Below, piece after piece: positions 11,241 to 23,920 of a DNA stretch of 64,000 bases. The stretch comes from Nymphalis io (lineage: Eukaryota > Arthropoda > Insecta > Lepidoptera > Nymphalidae): contig NC_065896.1 in the NCBI RefSeq assembly GCF_905147045.1, forward strand, positions 5,233,001 through 5,297,000. The letters run 5' to 3'. Positions within the stretch are counted from its first letter, which is position 1, and every line of letters begins with the position of its first letter. Made by a program: the position numbers and the translations under genes. The notes under the pieces are model-generated. The model had not been told where the DNA came from. It made no database searches and saw only the letters and a list, made by a program, of their open reading frames with translations.

Positions 11241-11865
11241 ACAATGATAATAAAAAAACATAAGGAGATAAAAAACAATTTTTTAATATCTTTAAGATTT
11301 AAAACTTAAATATATTATCTTTATATAAAAAACATACATAGATTTGCTGTTCTGTGCGCGAAATAAAAACAAATGAACAAATACATTTATTATATTAGTG
11401 AATTAAAATAAATAAACTGAAGCAAAAGACGGTCGAATTGATAAAAATGACATATTACCTAACTTCTATCTGTTAAAATGAATATTGAGAAATTCTTTGT
11501 GGTATCTTTTATCATTAAAATAAGTTTAACATTTCAAACCCAAGAACCTTGGGCTTATAAATTTAAGTAAAGCTAATTTTAAATATGATTGTATTCAGAA
11601 CGAAATATGATAGTAAAACGGTAATATGAAACCTGTTATGCAATATTAAACAAAAACATGTTATTTTACGTCGAAAAGTTTTATATTTTTCATATCAAAA
11701 AACATGTACATATTTTCATGAGAATAACACGTAATACAAATATATTGATGTTATTACTTTATTTATGAAAAGTAAAATTCATAACACTCTTCGGTGGCTT
11801 TGTTCTGAATAAATTGACAGGCTATGTTAATTAATAAAAAATACATTTATTTTATTATTAACTAG

Positions 11866-11990
11866 CCGGGCAACTAGTAGGCGGCCCGGTCCCGGCTTTA
11901 CACGGGTCGAGTAATGTTCTAAAAAGGGAAATTATATATAACTCTAATGGTTTACGCGGCGCACGCCAGTAATAGCTAATTTGACATGAC
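11866..11990. repeat. GC-rich TE terminus-like segment
   Basis: 'ctagccgggcaactagtagg' and 'cggcccggtcccggctttac' look like the conserved end of an interspersed element. No coding part is visible. The copy 2 counterpart is at 22272-22396. Confidence 0.4.
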
Positions 11991-12229
11991 TTTTTTCCAC
12001 ATCTTTAACAACCGTCGTCATACTTTAGCCCATTGACACAAACCTAAAAATTATTTATACACTTAACCTGACTCATGAATCACTCCCTCCATTGGTGGAA
12101 ACTGTACGAAAATCTGTTCTGTAGTTTGTGAATTGATCGCGTTCAAACAGATAGACTTTGTTTTTTGTATGTAATGTTAGTTATACTGATATACTAATTT
12201 ATTATTTAAACTATAGAAAGATAATAATT

Positions 12230-12427
12230 GAGCCGAGATAGCACAATGTTAGAAAACGTGAATGTTAACCGAAGTTTGCGAGTTCAAATTCGGGCAAGCA
12301 CCACTGAATCATATCATGTTTAATTTGTGATTACAATTCATTCCGAACTCGGCGGTGAAGGAAAACTTTCGAATGCAAACCTTCTTTTGAAAAGGACAAG
12401 CCTTAGCCCAGCTGTGGGACATTTACA
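12230..12427 (+). repeat. tRNA-derived SINE family A, degraded
   Basis: Reads 'gagccgagatagcac' (A-box region), 'gagttcaaattcgggcaagc' (B-box region), 'accactgaatca', 'ggtgaaggaaaac' and 'cttagcccagctgtgggac' in sense order. The middle is shortened. The same insertion is at 22636-22833 in copy 2. Confidence 0.75.
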
Positions 12428-12928
12428 CTTAAAAACTGTTAAATTACTTTTTAAAGTTCAATTGTATTATAACGCTTATTATTTTTTAGCAAATTTAGAA
12501 CACAATGTGAAAATTGCGCAATAAATATTAAAAAAAAGTGTTTTTAATTTCCCTTTTTCGTACCCGTAGAATGCAATTTTTGTATTCTGATTTAACCGCA
12601 TGCATTTGTTTAGCAGACACTGGCTATTACATTTTACCGCACTATGGAGACTACCGATTTGTTTTCTCACAACGCGTTGGACATAATTAGTTGTGCACTA
12701 ATGAGAGCAATCTAAAACGAGCTTCCCTCCGCAAACACTAGACACGAGTACGTCCAGACTAGAACTTGTACATGGTTCATTTTTTATTTATATTACTTGC
12801 CGCGTATTGTATTTTTTTCGTCAAGTAATTAATTATAAAAAATAGATTTGAAGTTAATTTATAATTGAATTGAAGATTATGTATAAAGATAAAATCATTA
12901 TTCGATTAATTACTTTCCTTGTTAATCC

Positions 12929-13137
12929 TTTGTACAAGCCCGTCGATATCTCACACTCATCTGAAAGTCTACCGCATAACAGAAGTATTTTTACTTGGTA
13001 TAAGTGTTCCGGTTTGAATGGTGAGTGAACCAATGTCATTGCAAGCACAAGGAAGATAACATCTTAGTTCCCAAGGTTGGTGGCACATTAGCGATGTACG
13101 CGATGGTTCATTTTACTTACATCGCCAATGTCACTAA
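12929..13137 (+). repeat. SINE family C
   Basis: 'tgtacaagcccgtcg', 'actcatctgaaagtctaccg', 'gttccggtttgaatggtgag', 'cttagttcccaaggttggtg', 'tacatcgccaatgtcact'. The 3' end is lost at an AT microsatellite. The copy 2 counterpart is at 23335-23543. Confidence 0.75.
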
Positions 13138-13138
13138 T

Positions 13139-13189
13139 TAATATATATATATATATATTAATTTTTATATATATATATATATATATATT
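13139..13189. repeat. AT microsatellite
   Basis: Two (AT)n runs split by 'attaattttta'. In copy 2 (about 23545-23599) the first run is four bases longer, which is the only difference I see between the copies over the first 8 kb. Confidence 0.9.
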
Positions 13190-13317
13190 TGCTTCCTTCC
13201 ACTCATTTCACATATAGTTACCTAAATATTTCATTCATAAACTACTTCAATTACTTAGTGAAACGAAGGAAATTGCAAAAATAACTTTCGTCTAAACTAT
13301 CTCTGCTCAACTAACAC

Positions 13318-13400
13318 TAACTAGCTGTGTAACAGAATCGTCTGTCTGACAGTTTTATTTACAGAATGCCTGGAACTTTTTTCGCGTTTTAAATGTTTGT
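13318..13400. repeat. Short dispersed repeat shared with 30.6 kb
   Basis: 'aactagctgtgtaacagaat' then 'cagttttatttacagaatgc' parallels 'aactagccggataacgagat' then 'cagttttaatttacagaatg' at about 30617-30700. Both look like the terminus of the same unclassified element. Confidence 0.4.
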
Positions 13401-13510
13401 GATCTCCTTTTTAAAGTGAGATCTGCAGATTTTATTAATTTCTGGTTATTCAATAATTACTGCACTAAACACCGCACCTTATTCGTTTGTTAGATTGTTT
13501 GTACTACTTA

Positions 13511-13680
13511 CTGGTGGTAGGGTTTTGTGCAACCTCGTCTGAGTAGGTACTACATACTCATCAGATATTCTACCGCAAAACAGCAGTACTTGATATTGTT
13601 GTATTCCGGTTTGAAGGGTGAGTGAGCCAGTGTAACAGGTACAAGGGACATAAAATCTTAGTTCCCAAGGTTGGTGGCAG
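13511..13680 (+). repeat. SINE family C, 3'-truncated
   Basis: Starts at the canonical head 'ctggtggtagggttttgtgc', runs through 'aaaacagcagtacttgatat' and stops at 'ccaaggttggtggcag'. The copy 2 counterpart is at 23921-24090. Confidence 0.8.
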
Positions 13681-14524
13681 TTAAAAGTATTTATTTATCT
13701 TCTGACGGTGCACTGTATGGCTACGTAGGAATCGAAATTATAAAACATTTTACTACATATATGACATATACATTATCGTTATATATTATCGCAATATCGG
13801 CATGTGAAAAAGCCTTATACTTTTAAGAATTAAAAAAAAGTAAAACATAAAATAAAATGTAAATTTAGAGGTGCCACTCAATTAAAGTTTTCTTAGTTAC
13901 CAAATACTTTTTCTTTACATCTTGACTCTTACATCTGTTTTTTCTCATTCCGATTATGTAATGCTATTACTGGAAATTTATTTAAGCGAAATTATTTATG
14001 AAATATTGATAATGATATCGGCTGATCGAATCGTAGAAACGAAATTAATAACATAATATATTATTCTTATTATATCAAAATATCGTAAAATAAATCAACT
14101 TTTAGCTCTACAAACATTAGCTTCTATTGTCTTCTAATGTCAATGTTGATTGTTTAAGAAACACACCTATTGATAAAAAAAATTCAACATTAATATTATT
14201 ATAAATTCAAGAGGCTATTGTCAGTTGCATATTGTTGTTCTAAATCAAGATACAAATTCATCTCGGTTATTGGGCATTGCAATATGCAGGCTTTCCAACT
14301 GTTCTCGAGATACTGACCTCGTATGAATCCGATGGAATCTGTTTCCAAGCGCCCAATCGAAGACCGTTCATATACGTACTGACGTCGAGCGATGTGGAAT
14401 TCTGCCAATCGCAGATTGACTATTAAATATTTGTTACATAAAGTAGTATCAAGTTTGTTCAACTATATAACTACCGAAAAAGGTCTTTGGTTAGCTGTTT
14501 ATTCATTTTTTTTATGTGTGTACA

Positions 14525-14890
14525 TAATAATAATAATGTTCTCCAAACTGATTTCGGCCACGGCGGCCAATCTCAAGAGAGATTAGTCAACTACGCAGGA
14601 GATATTATAGTGGATAAGTGTATGCGCAAACAAAGGTGCACTCTCTATTCCCTAACTCTCATAATCCGATGGGACGGCAATCCGACACGACCAGAAAGAG
14701 TTCAGGCGCAGGACTAATAGTTTTACGTGCTTTCCGAGGCACGGAATTTCCAGACTCCGGGTTGATACTGAGAATGTTCTGATAGAAAAACCCAATAACT
14801 TTTTAATGGCCCGACCTGGGAATTGAACCCAGGACCTCCGGTTGTGCGGCCTTACAACAAGCCACTAGACCAACGAGGCAGTCAAAGGCA
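14525..14890 (-). mobile_element. tRNA-derived SINE family B, nearly complete, with 9-bp TSD
   Basis: The tRNA-like head is at the high-coordinate end. On the minus strand it reads 'ctcgttggtctagtggc' (A box) and 'gggttcaattcccagg' (B box). The body has 'cctcggaaagcacgtaaaac' and a family-specific 3' end in 'gccgtggccgaaatcag'. Direct repeats 'gtgtgtaca' at 14516-14524 and 14891-14899 bound it exactly. The copy 2 counterpart is at 24935-25300. Confidence 0.85.
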
Positions 14891-16579
14891 GTGTGTACAC
14901 AACTATACTTTAAAATAAATAAACATAAATCATATAAATGTCGAAGCGATGACGATAAAATTTCATATTTGAAAGTTCCACTAAAGGTAAAAGTAAATGG
15001 TCCAGGATAGAATACATCGACCTTAAGAGAAGACCACAGTGCGTGCTTTACTTTTGTCTATGATTATTTATCTCAGATTCAACGGTGTATTTTTGTTCAT
15101 TTAGTATGTTCTTGTTTGACAAAGGAGTCGTTCATTACTCGTATCATATAATATAATAGCATATTTATGCTTTTTTTTATTAAATCGTGAGTACTTAATA
15201 CCTGAATCTCCCTTCTCACATGCGAGCGAGGCTGTAACTGGAAATTAGTTTAAAATATTTAAAATTTTAGTCTGCCAGATATAGTTTGTCAATTATGAAC
15301 GCATAATTATGAACCCCAATAGTAACTACAATTAAACTCATCTGTATAATGTTTTGTACTTCGAAATATTATCTGATTGTACACGTTAAATAAAAACTTA
15401 ACAATGTCCAATACCGAGCTGAGTTATGAATTAACGCAAAAAGCAAAAACAGTCAACAAAATGGGCTCATAAACGAAAAAGTTATACCCAATCATACATA
15501 ATAACAGACAAATTGAGAACCGCCTTTGAAGCCGGTTCAAAATAGTTTGTTACTTCATGTCTATTTTCTTTGAGTCCAATATTTGTAAGAGCCTTCAGTT
15601 GAGTTGCCTGTATAAAAAAGCGTACGTACCAATAATCAATTTTGTTCAATCTAACCTTTATTCGCAATATTTATAGAAAATCTCAGAAACAAATGTGCTT
15701 AGAAGCGCAAAATCCTGGTATCTGAGACGAGAATTTTCTCGGACGTATTTTGTCGAACGGCCATTCTTTTTAAACCCAACCAAATGGAAATGCAATGAAG
15801 GTACTTCTATTTTATAGAGTTCTTTATAACGTTGAAAGAATAAAAATATCGTTTAAAGACGCTCTCGTGTAATGTTGACTATTTGATTTGATTTGTAAAA
15901 TTTTTAAGGTTATTAATTTTAGGTTAAAATCATTTTGCATCTTCTGTTATTCATAAAATATAAATAAAAAGAAGGTTCTATTAAAATATTAAATAACTTA
16001 ATAACATTTCGACACTTGCCGATTATTATTTATTTATTTACAGTATTTTTTTGTTACTTGTAAACTAAATGAATGATTTTAAAATGATTTTATTTTGTAT
16101 CTAATCATCAATATAAAAACATAAAATTAAACATAATTCGTATAAGCAATTTCAAGATCTTTTGAAACGCCCTTTTACGTTATCACTTCAACCAAACGTT
16201 CCGATTCGGAAGGAACAAAGATCGACTCGATCTACGACGAAGAATCTGTAACTTTATAAACACTGCAAAAAAAAACAGATTAAAATTTCAAGTATTTGTA
16301 TATTTTTTTATCTTACTTCTCTAAATATATGGATCACTTCTTAAAGCTGAAATAAAAACTATTTCCAACAAACCATTTGTTGAAATAAAATGGAACATAA
16401 GTTTATGTTAAAATGCATTCGCTAAGAAAGGATTTTTGGAAATTTGAACTCTTTAAGGGGTGGAAATTGAGAGGGATGGGATTATACAAAGACATCCTTA
16501 CGAAGACAGGACGACTTAATAATTATAGAAGGGAGCTGGAACTAAGTTTTTACAATTAGCTTTGTTATCATCTCATCAT
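14891..16579. other. AT-rich non-coding DNA (copy 1)
   Basis: No exon, RNA gene or clear element is seen. The largest minus-strand open frame (15482-15667) has no recognisable domain and is present unchanged in copy 2, as expected from the duplication. Confidence 0.45.
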
Positions 16580-16870
16580 AACAGCTTGTAAATGTCCCAC
16601 TGCTGGGCTAAAGGCCTCCTCTCCTTTTTTGAGGTTGGGAGCTTATTTCACCACGCTTCTCCGGTGCGGGTTGATGGAATACACTTGTGGCAGAATTTCA
16701 GTGAAATTAGACCTATGCAGGTTTTCTCACGATGTTTTCCTTCACCGTAAAGCACGAAATGAATTATAATCACAAATTAAGCACACGAAAATTCAGTGGT
16801 GCTTACCCGGGTTGGAAGTCACGATCATCGGTTAAGATTCACGCGTTCTTACCACTGGGCCATCTCGGCT
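16580..16870 (-). repeat. tRNA-derived SINE family A, nearly complete
   Basis: The minus strand reads 'agccgagatggcccagtgg' (A box), 'gacttccaacccgggtaagc' (B box, mutated), 'accactgaattttcgtgtgc' and ends 'cagtgggacatttacaagct'. The copy 2 counterpart is at 26990-27280. Confidence 0.85.
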
Positions 16871-17829
16871 TTCATTCATTTTATCATCGTCTCTTATTTT
16901 TAAATAAGCCCTAAAAGTATTAAGTTTAATCATGTTAAATATTTATTATTGAAATTAGAAAATAATTCTAAGCAAATGGTTCTCATTATATTTGAAAATC
17001 AAATACGCCGTAAGGTTATTTGAACAATACGTCGCCATAAACCCTTAGGTAGCACAGTAGAACTCGTTCGAAGTATGCAAACATATTCACTTGAATACAA
17101 ATTCATATTTCACATTCAGTAACTCTATTCGAAAATTTAATTAATTATATTGTTACTTGTAGTGGCTAGCTCATAGGGTGGCAGTTCCCAAATTATACCG
17201 CTTACATATACAATTCAATTAATGTATAAGTTAAGAAATTTTAAAAATTTAACATTTTAATTTTATTTTTGTTTGTACTTACAGAGTATTTTTTTAAATG
17301 ATCTATTGAATCATAATTAGATCATAATGCTATCGACTAGTTCATGTTATATTATTTTTAATGTCAAAATTCAGTTATATATTCTGTTAACACACACTGT
17401 TATTTAAGTTAAGGAATTGTTTTTCGTCAATTAGTGTAACAACTTTTATTTTATTGTTAAATTAGCCTGTAATTGGTACATATTTTATAACACTATGTTT
17501 ATATACGTATTAATAAAATATATTTATTTGAATATAACATTGGCTTCCTAATAAATAAATTAATACATAAATAAATAAGTACCGGTATTTATAGTATTAT
17601 AAATACCGGCACGAAGGTTTGAATCTTGGTTAGGTATTTATTAATAAATCTTATAGTAGTTTGCATAAATTGTAGCACCTTTATTATACTCTTCATAAGT
17701 TCCAGCAAGCATTTTACAATATTTCATAGCTATAAATATTTTGTATCTTTATTATTATAACGAAAACTTTTAATAAAAACTCTCCATCGAGATAAATATA
17801 TGTAAAAAATGTGTTCAATGAGCACAGAC
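16871..17829. other. AT-rich non-coding DNA with a 12-bp hairpin
   Basis: No gene. An inverted repeat 'ccggtatttata' (17582-17593) against its complement (17598-17609) with a 4-nt loop forms a near-perfect hairpin. The copy 2 hairpin is at 27992-28019. Confidence 0.55.
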
Positions 17830-17985
17830 CCTCACACTCAACCTGCGTATTGTAAGATATTAAAAATCAAGCCGAAACCATCCTTTTGACCCTTTTTATT
17901 AGCAACATTCACTTGTTCCACGTTATTAAGCTTTGATTGAAAAGGGTAGCGATATCAAATTGCCCTTATTTTTCACGTAATATAT
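17830..17985. repeat. Unclassified dispersed repeat Y
   Basis: 'ccctttttattagcaacatt' then 'aaattgcccttattttt' parallels 31380-31540 ('cctttttttattggcaacat' then 'aaattgctcttatatttt') with the same spacing. The third occurrence, at about 28240-28395, is the tandem-duplicate partner. Confidence 0.5.
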
Positions 17986-18095
17986 GTTAAATGGTATAAC
18001 TTTCTTTTCGAGATTTTTTGATTTAAGAGATTGTTATCAAAAGGCAAATTACTATAAGATTATTAATACTACTATACTATATATAGGCGTATACT

Positions 18096-18096
<1 letters not shown>

Positions 18097-18127
<31 letters not shown>
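18097..18127. repeat. TA microsatellite
   Basis: About 15 TA units after 'tatactatacata'. The copy 2 equivalent (about 28510-28568) is roughly doubled with an interrupting 'tatagtata'. Confidence 0.9.
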
Positions 18128-19846
18128 TGCTATTTTTTTCCTTTTTTAGTAGAGCTTTTAAAGTTATATACATTTGTTATATTTAAAAAAAATCAATAAA
18201 ACATACAGGCATTTAAATTTACATGCATTTGCTGAACTTACTAACAAGAATGCTAATTAAATATCTCTGATCTAAAAATAAAAAATAATAGATATGACAG
18301 CTAACAATATTACAAACATTATGTTTAATCAACACTGACCATTTATTAATAAAGTTCCTTTCATACTGTATCAGAAATGAATACGATGCAAAAGCCAATA
18401 GTACTTCATCAATTCTGAAAGGTCCTATCCTAACAACATTTGAAATACAATAAATATACCAACGTAATAATGAAATAAGTAATTATTATTCCTTAATAAG
18501 AACACTCAACGTAATTGCCATCTTTAAATAATAAATTAATTTCGAAACAAAATTCTTGCGAGAAATTTCTCGGATAGCTTCTTTTATGTTCAGATCTTTT
18601 TATTCTTGGCAAAGTTTAAGCATATATTTATTTATTGAAAGTAGAATTAAGCAAAAACTATATTTCTATTACATCTAGTAAAAATAAATTCCAAATTCAG
18701 CAATCAAATATACATAGAAGTAATGAAGTAACCGTAAATATCCCAATGCCGGAAAAATACCTGTTTTGGGGTGGCTCCTTTGTATAAATGTGATAATATT
18801 ATACATATGTGATATATTACATACATGCAGAGTTCTTGACAATATTCCCCTTCACTGACGACTACCTGAAAACAATGAAAAGCATGAAAAAACCCATCAG
18901 ATATCCTACCGCCAAACAGCAATACTTAGTATTGTTGCGTTCCACATTACCACACTAAAAAAACAATGCTTGTCTATATTTAAGCCTGCGACTTACAGTT
19001 AAGATCTGCGTATATTGTGTCCGTTCTTTTAAATACACGTATTACATATTAAAAGTAATATAAATAAACGATATTAGTTTAATATACCAAAATATATATT
19101 ATTCCATCTATATATATACCTCTTCTTTTTAATGAATGGCATTTCCTTACAATTACTTATCATCTATTTAAATAAATTTATGTTAGTACTGCAGTAATTA
19201 TTATAGCTCTTGGTCCAAGCGGCCGTTGAACGATAAGGCTTAATAATTAAACCCTTTTGAAATTTAACACGAAGAATCAAACATCAAATATTGGTTTTAA
19301 ACATTAATACCCGATATTGTTCAATGTGTGTGTTCGGAAGCTATAAATTATTACTCGTGAACGCTTTATGGTTAAGCTCTCAGGAATTGGACGGTAATGT
19401 TTCGAATGTGGGAGGTTTCGGTCTATTTTACATAACTGTACTACCCTGGCTCACATCCCCTCTGTACTTTCAAATCAGAGAAGTCGTAATCTACAGCCCT
19501 CTAGAGGTAGCGATAAATTGGACATACAGGCACTAAATCTTTTGCACCGGATGTCACTTTTTGTTCCTGTTTCTAGTACTGCTTGTTCGTTCTAGATAAT
19601 CCCCAGATGACGTGAAGGTAAATATATTATGGCAACTCTTTCAGTTTAATCCGTGTATGGTTTGCACAATAAAAAATAGCATAAAATATACGATTAAATT
19701 AGAGAAAATTGAATAAAAGAGGATTGCGCTTTTTTTAACAACAAATGACTCGATCGATTTTACTCAAAATCTAATAAGCTTCATCTATAAATTCATCTAG
19801 ATATCATTTTTTGTCCTCGAGATAATCGTTACAAAAAAAAAATAAA
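18128..19846. other. Non-coding distal end of copy 1
   Basis: No gene. A family C SINE scrap lies at 18896-18944 ('catcagatatcctaccgcca'). This segment carries most of the differences from copy 2, including an 8-bp length difference at 'tctatatatatacctc' (19110-19121). Confidence 0.5.
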
Positions 19847-19888
19847 AGATTGTAAAATATATGAATAAAGCAGTACCCTTATTCTTAC

Positions 19889-21008
19889 TTTAGTGGTGAT
19901 ATAAACATCGCTTTTGTTGACATTATTGGCTCGAATATAGTCTTGTACGCCAAGACCGACTTCATCCTCGACGCGGTACAACGCAGCGGTGTCGATGTGC
20001 TTGTAACCGGCCTCTAGCGCCCATTGTACTGCGTGTGCGAGCGAGTGGTTCACTGGCAACACCCTTGTACCCTGGTCATGTACAAACATGTTATACAGTG
20101 TCGCACATTGACTGTTAAACCATATTTCAGAATTAACTATAAACATACAATAATTTATTGTTTTTATAACAAAAAATTAACATGATAAAACGATTGTATT
20201 TGCATTATTCATAAGGGCGACTTTATTTGTATATAAAATTTTATTAAATATTAAATACTCTTGATTTGATTTACGATCATAGCTCGATGGTAGATGTAAG
20301 TGAACAATGTAAGTTAAATTAGTGATATCGCCAGGACTTTCAACCACGTCTCACTCCCGCTACCGCGGGTAGTTGTGACGAATTATATCATCAGGTAGTC
20401 GAGCATTATTAGTCGTCCTTAATAAAATAAAATGTATATTATATGTAATAAACTTACTTTGTAGGCTACCGCTAAAGATCACTATTTAGAATTATTGTTT
20501 TCCGGTTCGAAAGGTGGTGGTGGTCGAAGGGTGAGTGTAGTTACACAAGGAACATAATTCTCTTCCCAATACCCTGAACTACTAAGCAGTTCAGAGTATT
20601 TTTATTTCCGAACCGGTTTCTGATTTGATAATGAATAAGCAATGCTTCTATGTTGAATAAATGAATTTGATTGATTTGGTCTGTTCGCCTAGCTTTTTTA
20701 AATAAATAATACAAAGATATACTTACGTCTGCCAAATGTCCTAAGCTGGTACCTAGTGCCACAGCTGGAATTGTATTTCCGTCATTTAGAGAGTAGTAAA
20801 AACTACTGACGGCATCCTTAAACAACCGTAATGTAAAAAAAAACTATTTATATTAAATAAATAAACACAACTAAATGTTTACGATCATAAAACAACAAAA
20901 ACCTGTGAAAATAATATCAATTTATTATTAAATAACTAAAATAATTCTTACCAAAGAATTAAATAATGTAAATAATACATAACAAGCTGCAATTCGTTCG
21001 ACGGTCAT
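19889..21008 (-). pseudogene. Duplicated 5' part of the aldo-keto reductase gene (exons 1-3 only)
   Basis: Exact copies of exon 1 (20952-21008), exon 2 (20727-20816) and exon 3 (19889-20071) with intact ATG, splice sites and reading frame. They encode residues 1-110: signal peptide, 'LNDGNTIPAVALGT', Asp76, Tyr81 and Lys110. Exons 4-7, with His143 and the C-terminal half of the barrel, are absent, because the duplication starts 42 bp past exon 3. Alone it cannot make an active enzyme. Since every junction is phase 0, a transcript starting here could splice into copy 1 exon 2 or 3, or directly into exon 4 at 8952, which would restore a normal protein. It is thus either a partial pseudogene or an alternative first-exon set. 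Confidence 0.85.
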
Positions 21009-22635
21009 CTCTGTTGAGTTACAAAAACACACTGCGACAAACTGCTAGCCGATGACAACATTAACAGCCATGGCTATATTGAATTACAAAAATGGTTTGT
21101 TTTATAATCGTTATTGAATAATTATAATAATTACTGGTATCTTTTATACATTCAATAAAATCTTGTAAAATGACGAATCATAAACACATATATTTGAACA
21201 AAGCATATTTTTAACCTCCGACGCGAAACGAGGGATGTTATAAATTTGACGTGTGTGTGTCTGTATTTCTGTTTGTCTGTCTACAAGAGATCGTAGTTTT
21301 CGAACGAATGGTTTTAAACGAATTTAATTGCTTTTGTTTGAAAAATTCTTAATTGAATGTTTTAGGCTATTTTTGAAGAAAATTGATTCAGAAGTTTGAT
21401 TGTTATACATGGAAGAGGGGATTAATAAACGATAGTAAGCAATATATCCGAGTGGGGTATCAAATGAAAGAATTTGATTTGTGTATTATAAAATTGGCTG
21501 TTTATAGGGGGAGGGGCTAGTTATGGGGAAGAGGGTGAATTTACTGAACTCAGTGAACATTTTACCTATTCAGACTTTTATTTTGTCATTTTTTGAAAAG
21601 GGGTTTTTTTTAAATTTTTAATTTAAGTTTTATTGATTTTGATTTTACAATGATAATAAAAAAACATAAGGAGATAAAAAACAATTTTTTAATATCTTTA
21701 AGATTTAAAACTTAAATATATTATCTTTATATAAAAAACATACATAGATTTGCTGTTCTGTGCGCGAAATAAAAACAAATGAACAAATACATTTATTATA
21801 TTAGTGAATTAAAATAAATAAACTGAAGCAAAAGACGGTCGAATTGATAAAAATGACATATTACCTAACTTCTATCTGTTAAAATGAATATTGAGAAATT
21901 CTTTGTGGTATCTTTTATCATTAAAATAAGTTTAACATTTCAAACCCAAGAACCTTGGGCTTATAAATTTAAGTAAAGCTAATTTTAAATATGATTGTAT
22001 TCAGAACGAAATATGATAGTAAAACGGTAATATGAAACCTGTTATGCAATATTAAACAAAAACATGTTATTTTACGTCGAAAAGTTTTATATTTTTCATA
22101 TCAAAAAACATGTACATATTTTCATGAGAATAACACGTAATACAAATATATTGATGTTATTACTTTATTTATGAAAAGTAAAATTCATAACACTCTTCGG
22201 TGGCTTTGTTCTGAATAAATTGACAGGCTATGTTAATTAATAAAAAATACATTTATTTTATTATTAACTAGCCGGGCAACTAGTAGGCGGCCCGGTCCCG
22301 GCTTTACACGGGTCGAGTAATGTTCTAAAAAGGGAAATTATATATAACTCTAATGGTTTACGCGGCGCACGCCAGTAATAGCTAATTTGACATGACTTTT
22401 TTCCACATCTTTAACAACCGTCGTCATACTTTAGCCCATTGACACAAACCTAAAAATTATTTATACACTTAACCTGACTCATGAATCACTCCCTCCATTG
22501 GTGGAAACTGTACGAAAATCTGTTCTGTAGTTTGTGAATTGATCGCGTTCAAACAGATAGACTTTGTTTTTTGTATGTAATGTTAGTTATACTGATATAC
22601 TAATTTATTATTTAAACTATAGAAAGATAATAATT

Positions 22636-22833
22636 GAGCCGAGATAGCACAATGTTAGAAAACGTGAATGTTAACCGAAGTTTGCGAGTTCAAATTCGGG
22701 CAAGCACCACTGAATCATATCATGTTTAATTTGTGATTACAATTCATTCCGAACTCGGCGGTGAAGGAAAACTTTCGAATGCAAACCTTCTTTTGAAAAG
22801 GACAAGCCTTAGCCCAGCTGTGGGACATTTACA
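22636..22833 (+). repeat. SINE family A in copy 2
   Basis: The duplicate of 12230-12427, base-identical as far as I can compare. Confidence 0.75.
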
Positions 22834-23334
22834 CTTAAAAACTGTTAAATTACTTTTTAAAGTTCAATTGTATTATAACGCTTATTATTTTTTAGCAAAT
22901 TTAGAACACAATGTGAAAATTGCGCAATAAATATTAAAAAAAAGTGTTTTTAATTTCCCTTTTTCGTACCCGTAGAATGCAATTTTTGTATTCTGATTTA
23001 ACCGCATGCATTTGTTTAGCAGACACTGGCTATTACATTTTACCGCACTATGGAGACTACCGATTTGTTTTCTCACAACGCGTTGGACATAATTAGTTGT
23101 GCACTAATGAGAGCAATCTAAAACGAGCTTCCCTCCGCAAACACTAGACACGAGTACGTCCAGACTAGAACTTGTACATGGTTCATTTTTTATTTATATT
23201 ACTTGCCGCGTATTGTATTTTTTTCGTCAAGTAATTAATTATAAAAAATAGATTTGAAGTTAATTTATAATTGAATTGAAGATTATGTATAAAGATAAAA
23301 TCATTATTCGATTAATTACTTTCCTTGTTAATCC

Positions 23335-23543
23335 TTTGTACAAGCCCGTCGATATCTCACACTCATCTGAAAGTCTACCGCATAACAGAAGTATTTTTAC
23401 TTGGTATAAGTGTTCCGGTTTGAATGGTGAGTGAACCAATGTCATTGCAAGCACAAGGAAGATAACATCTTAGTTCCCAAGGTTGGTGGCACATTAGCGA
23501 TGTACGCGATGGTTCATTTTACTTACATCGCCAATGTCACTAA
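23335..23543 (+). repeat. SINE family C in copy 2
   Basis: The duplicate of 12929-13137. Confidence 0.75.
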
Positions 23544-23920
23544 TTAATATATATATATATATATATATTAATTTTTATATATATATATATATATATATTT
23601 GCTTCCTTCCACTCATTTCACATATAGTTACCTAAATATTTCATTCATAAACTACTTCAATTACTTAGTGAAACGAAGGAAATTGCAAAAATAACTTTCG
23701 TCTAAACTATCTCTGCTCAACTAACACTAACTAGCTGTGTAACAGAATCGTCTGTCTGACAGTTTTATTTACAGAATGCCTGGAACTTTTTTCGCGTTTT
23801 AAATGTTTGTGATCTCCTTTTTAAAGTGAGATCTGCAGATTTTATTAATTTCTGGTTATTCAATAATTACTGCACTAAACACCGCACCTTATTCGTTTGT
23901 TAGATTGTTTGTACTACTTA

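Larger units (their letters stand above)
10603..12229. other. Region upstream of the reductase gene (copy 1)
   Basis: This contains the 5' UTR and promoter by position. No convincing TATA box is seen near the ATG; the 80 bp before it hold 'gtcgcagtgtg', which could serve as an initiator, but this is weak. The remainder is AT-rich with the repeats listed separately. Confidence 0.4.
9441..19846 (+). repeat. 10.4-kb tandem duplication, copy 1
   Basis: The sequence starting 'agattgtaaaatatatgaat' at 9441 recurs at 19847 with an offset of 10,406, and the match runs to the end of the copy. It holds exons 3-1 of the reductase, the upstream region, and SINEs at 12230, 12929, 13511, 14525 and 16580. 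The offset becomes 10,410 after the AT repeat at 13.14 kb, about 10,441 near 18.7 kb after the TA repeat at 18.1 kb, and about 10,433 near 19.3 kb. No target-site duplication or transposase is seen, so this is a segmental duplication and not a transposon. Confidence 0.97.

Noticed and set aside
13139..13189. Regular AT alternation considered as a possible CRISPR-like or satellite array
   Set aside because: A plain dinucleotide microsatellite with no spacer structure; eukaryotic context.
14199..14717. Open frames around 14.2-14.7 kb repeated at 24.6-25.1 kb
   Set aside because: The apparent conservation is only the segmental duplication; the rightmost parts lie in SINE family B.
14820..14885. 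Possible genuine tRNA gene (A and B boxes present)
   Set aside because: The boxes belong to the head of a SINE with TSDs; the sequence cannot form a complete cloverleaf with a normal acceptor stem as far as I can see. The same applies to 37640-37710 and 62070-62136.
9441..19846. Duplication considered as a large transposon or Helitron/LTR pair
   Set aside because: The copies are adjacent, have no terminal repeats, TSD or transposase, and begin inside a host intron, which fits a segmental duplication.
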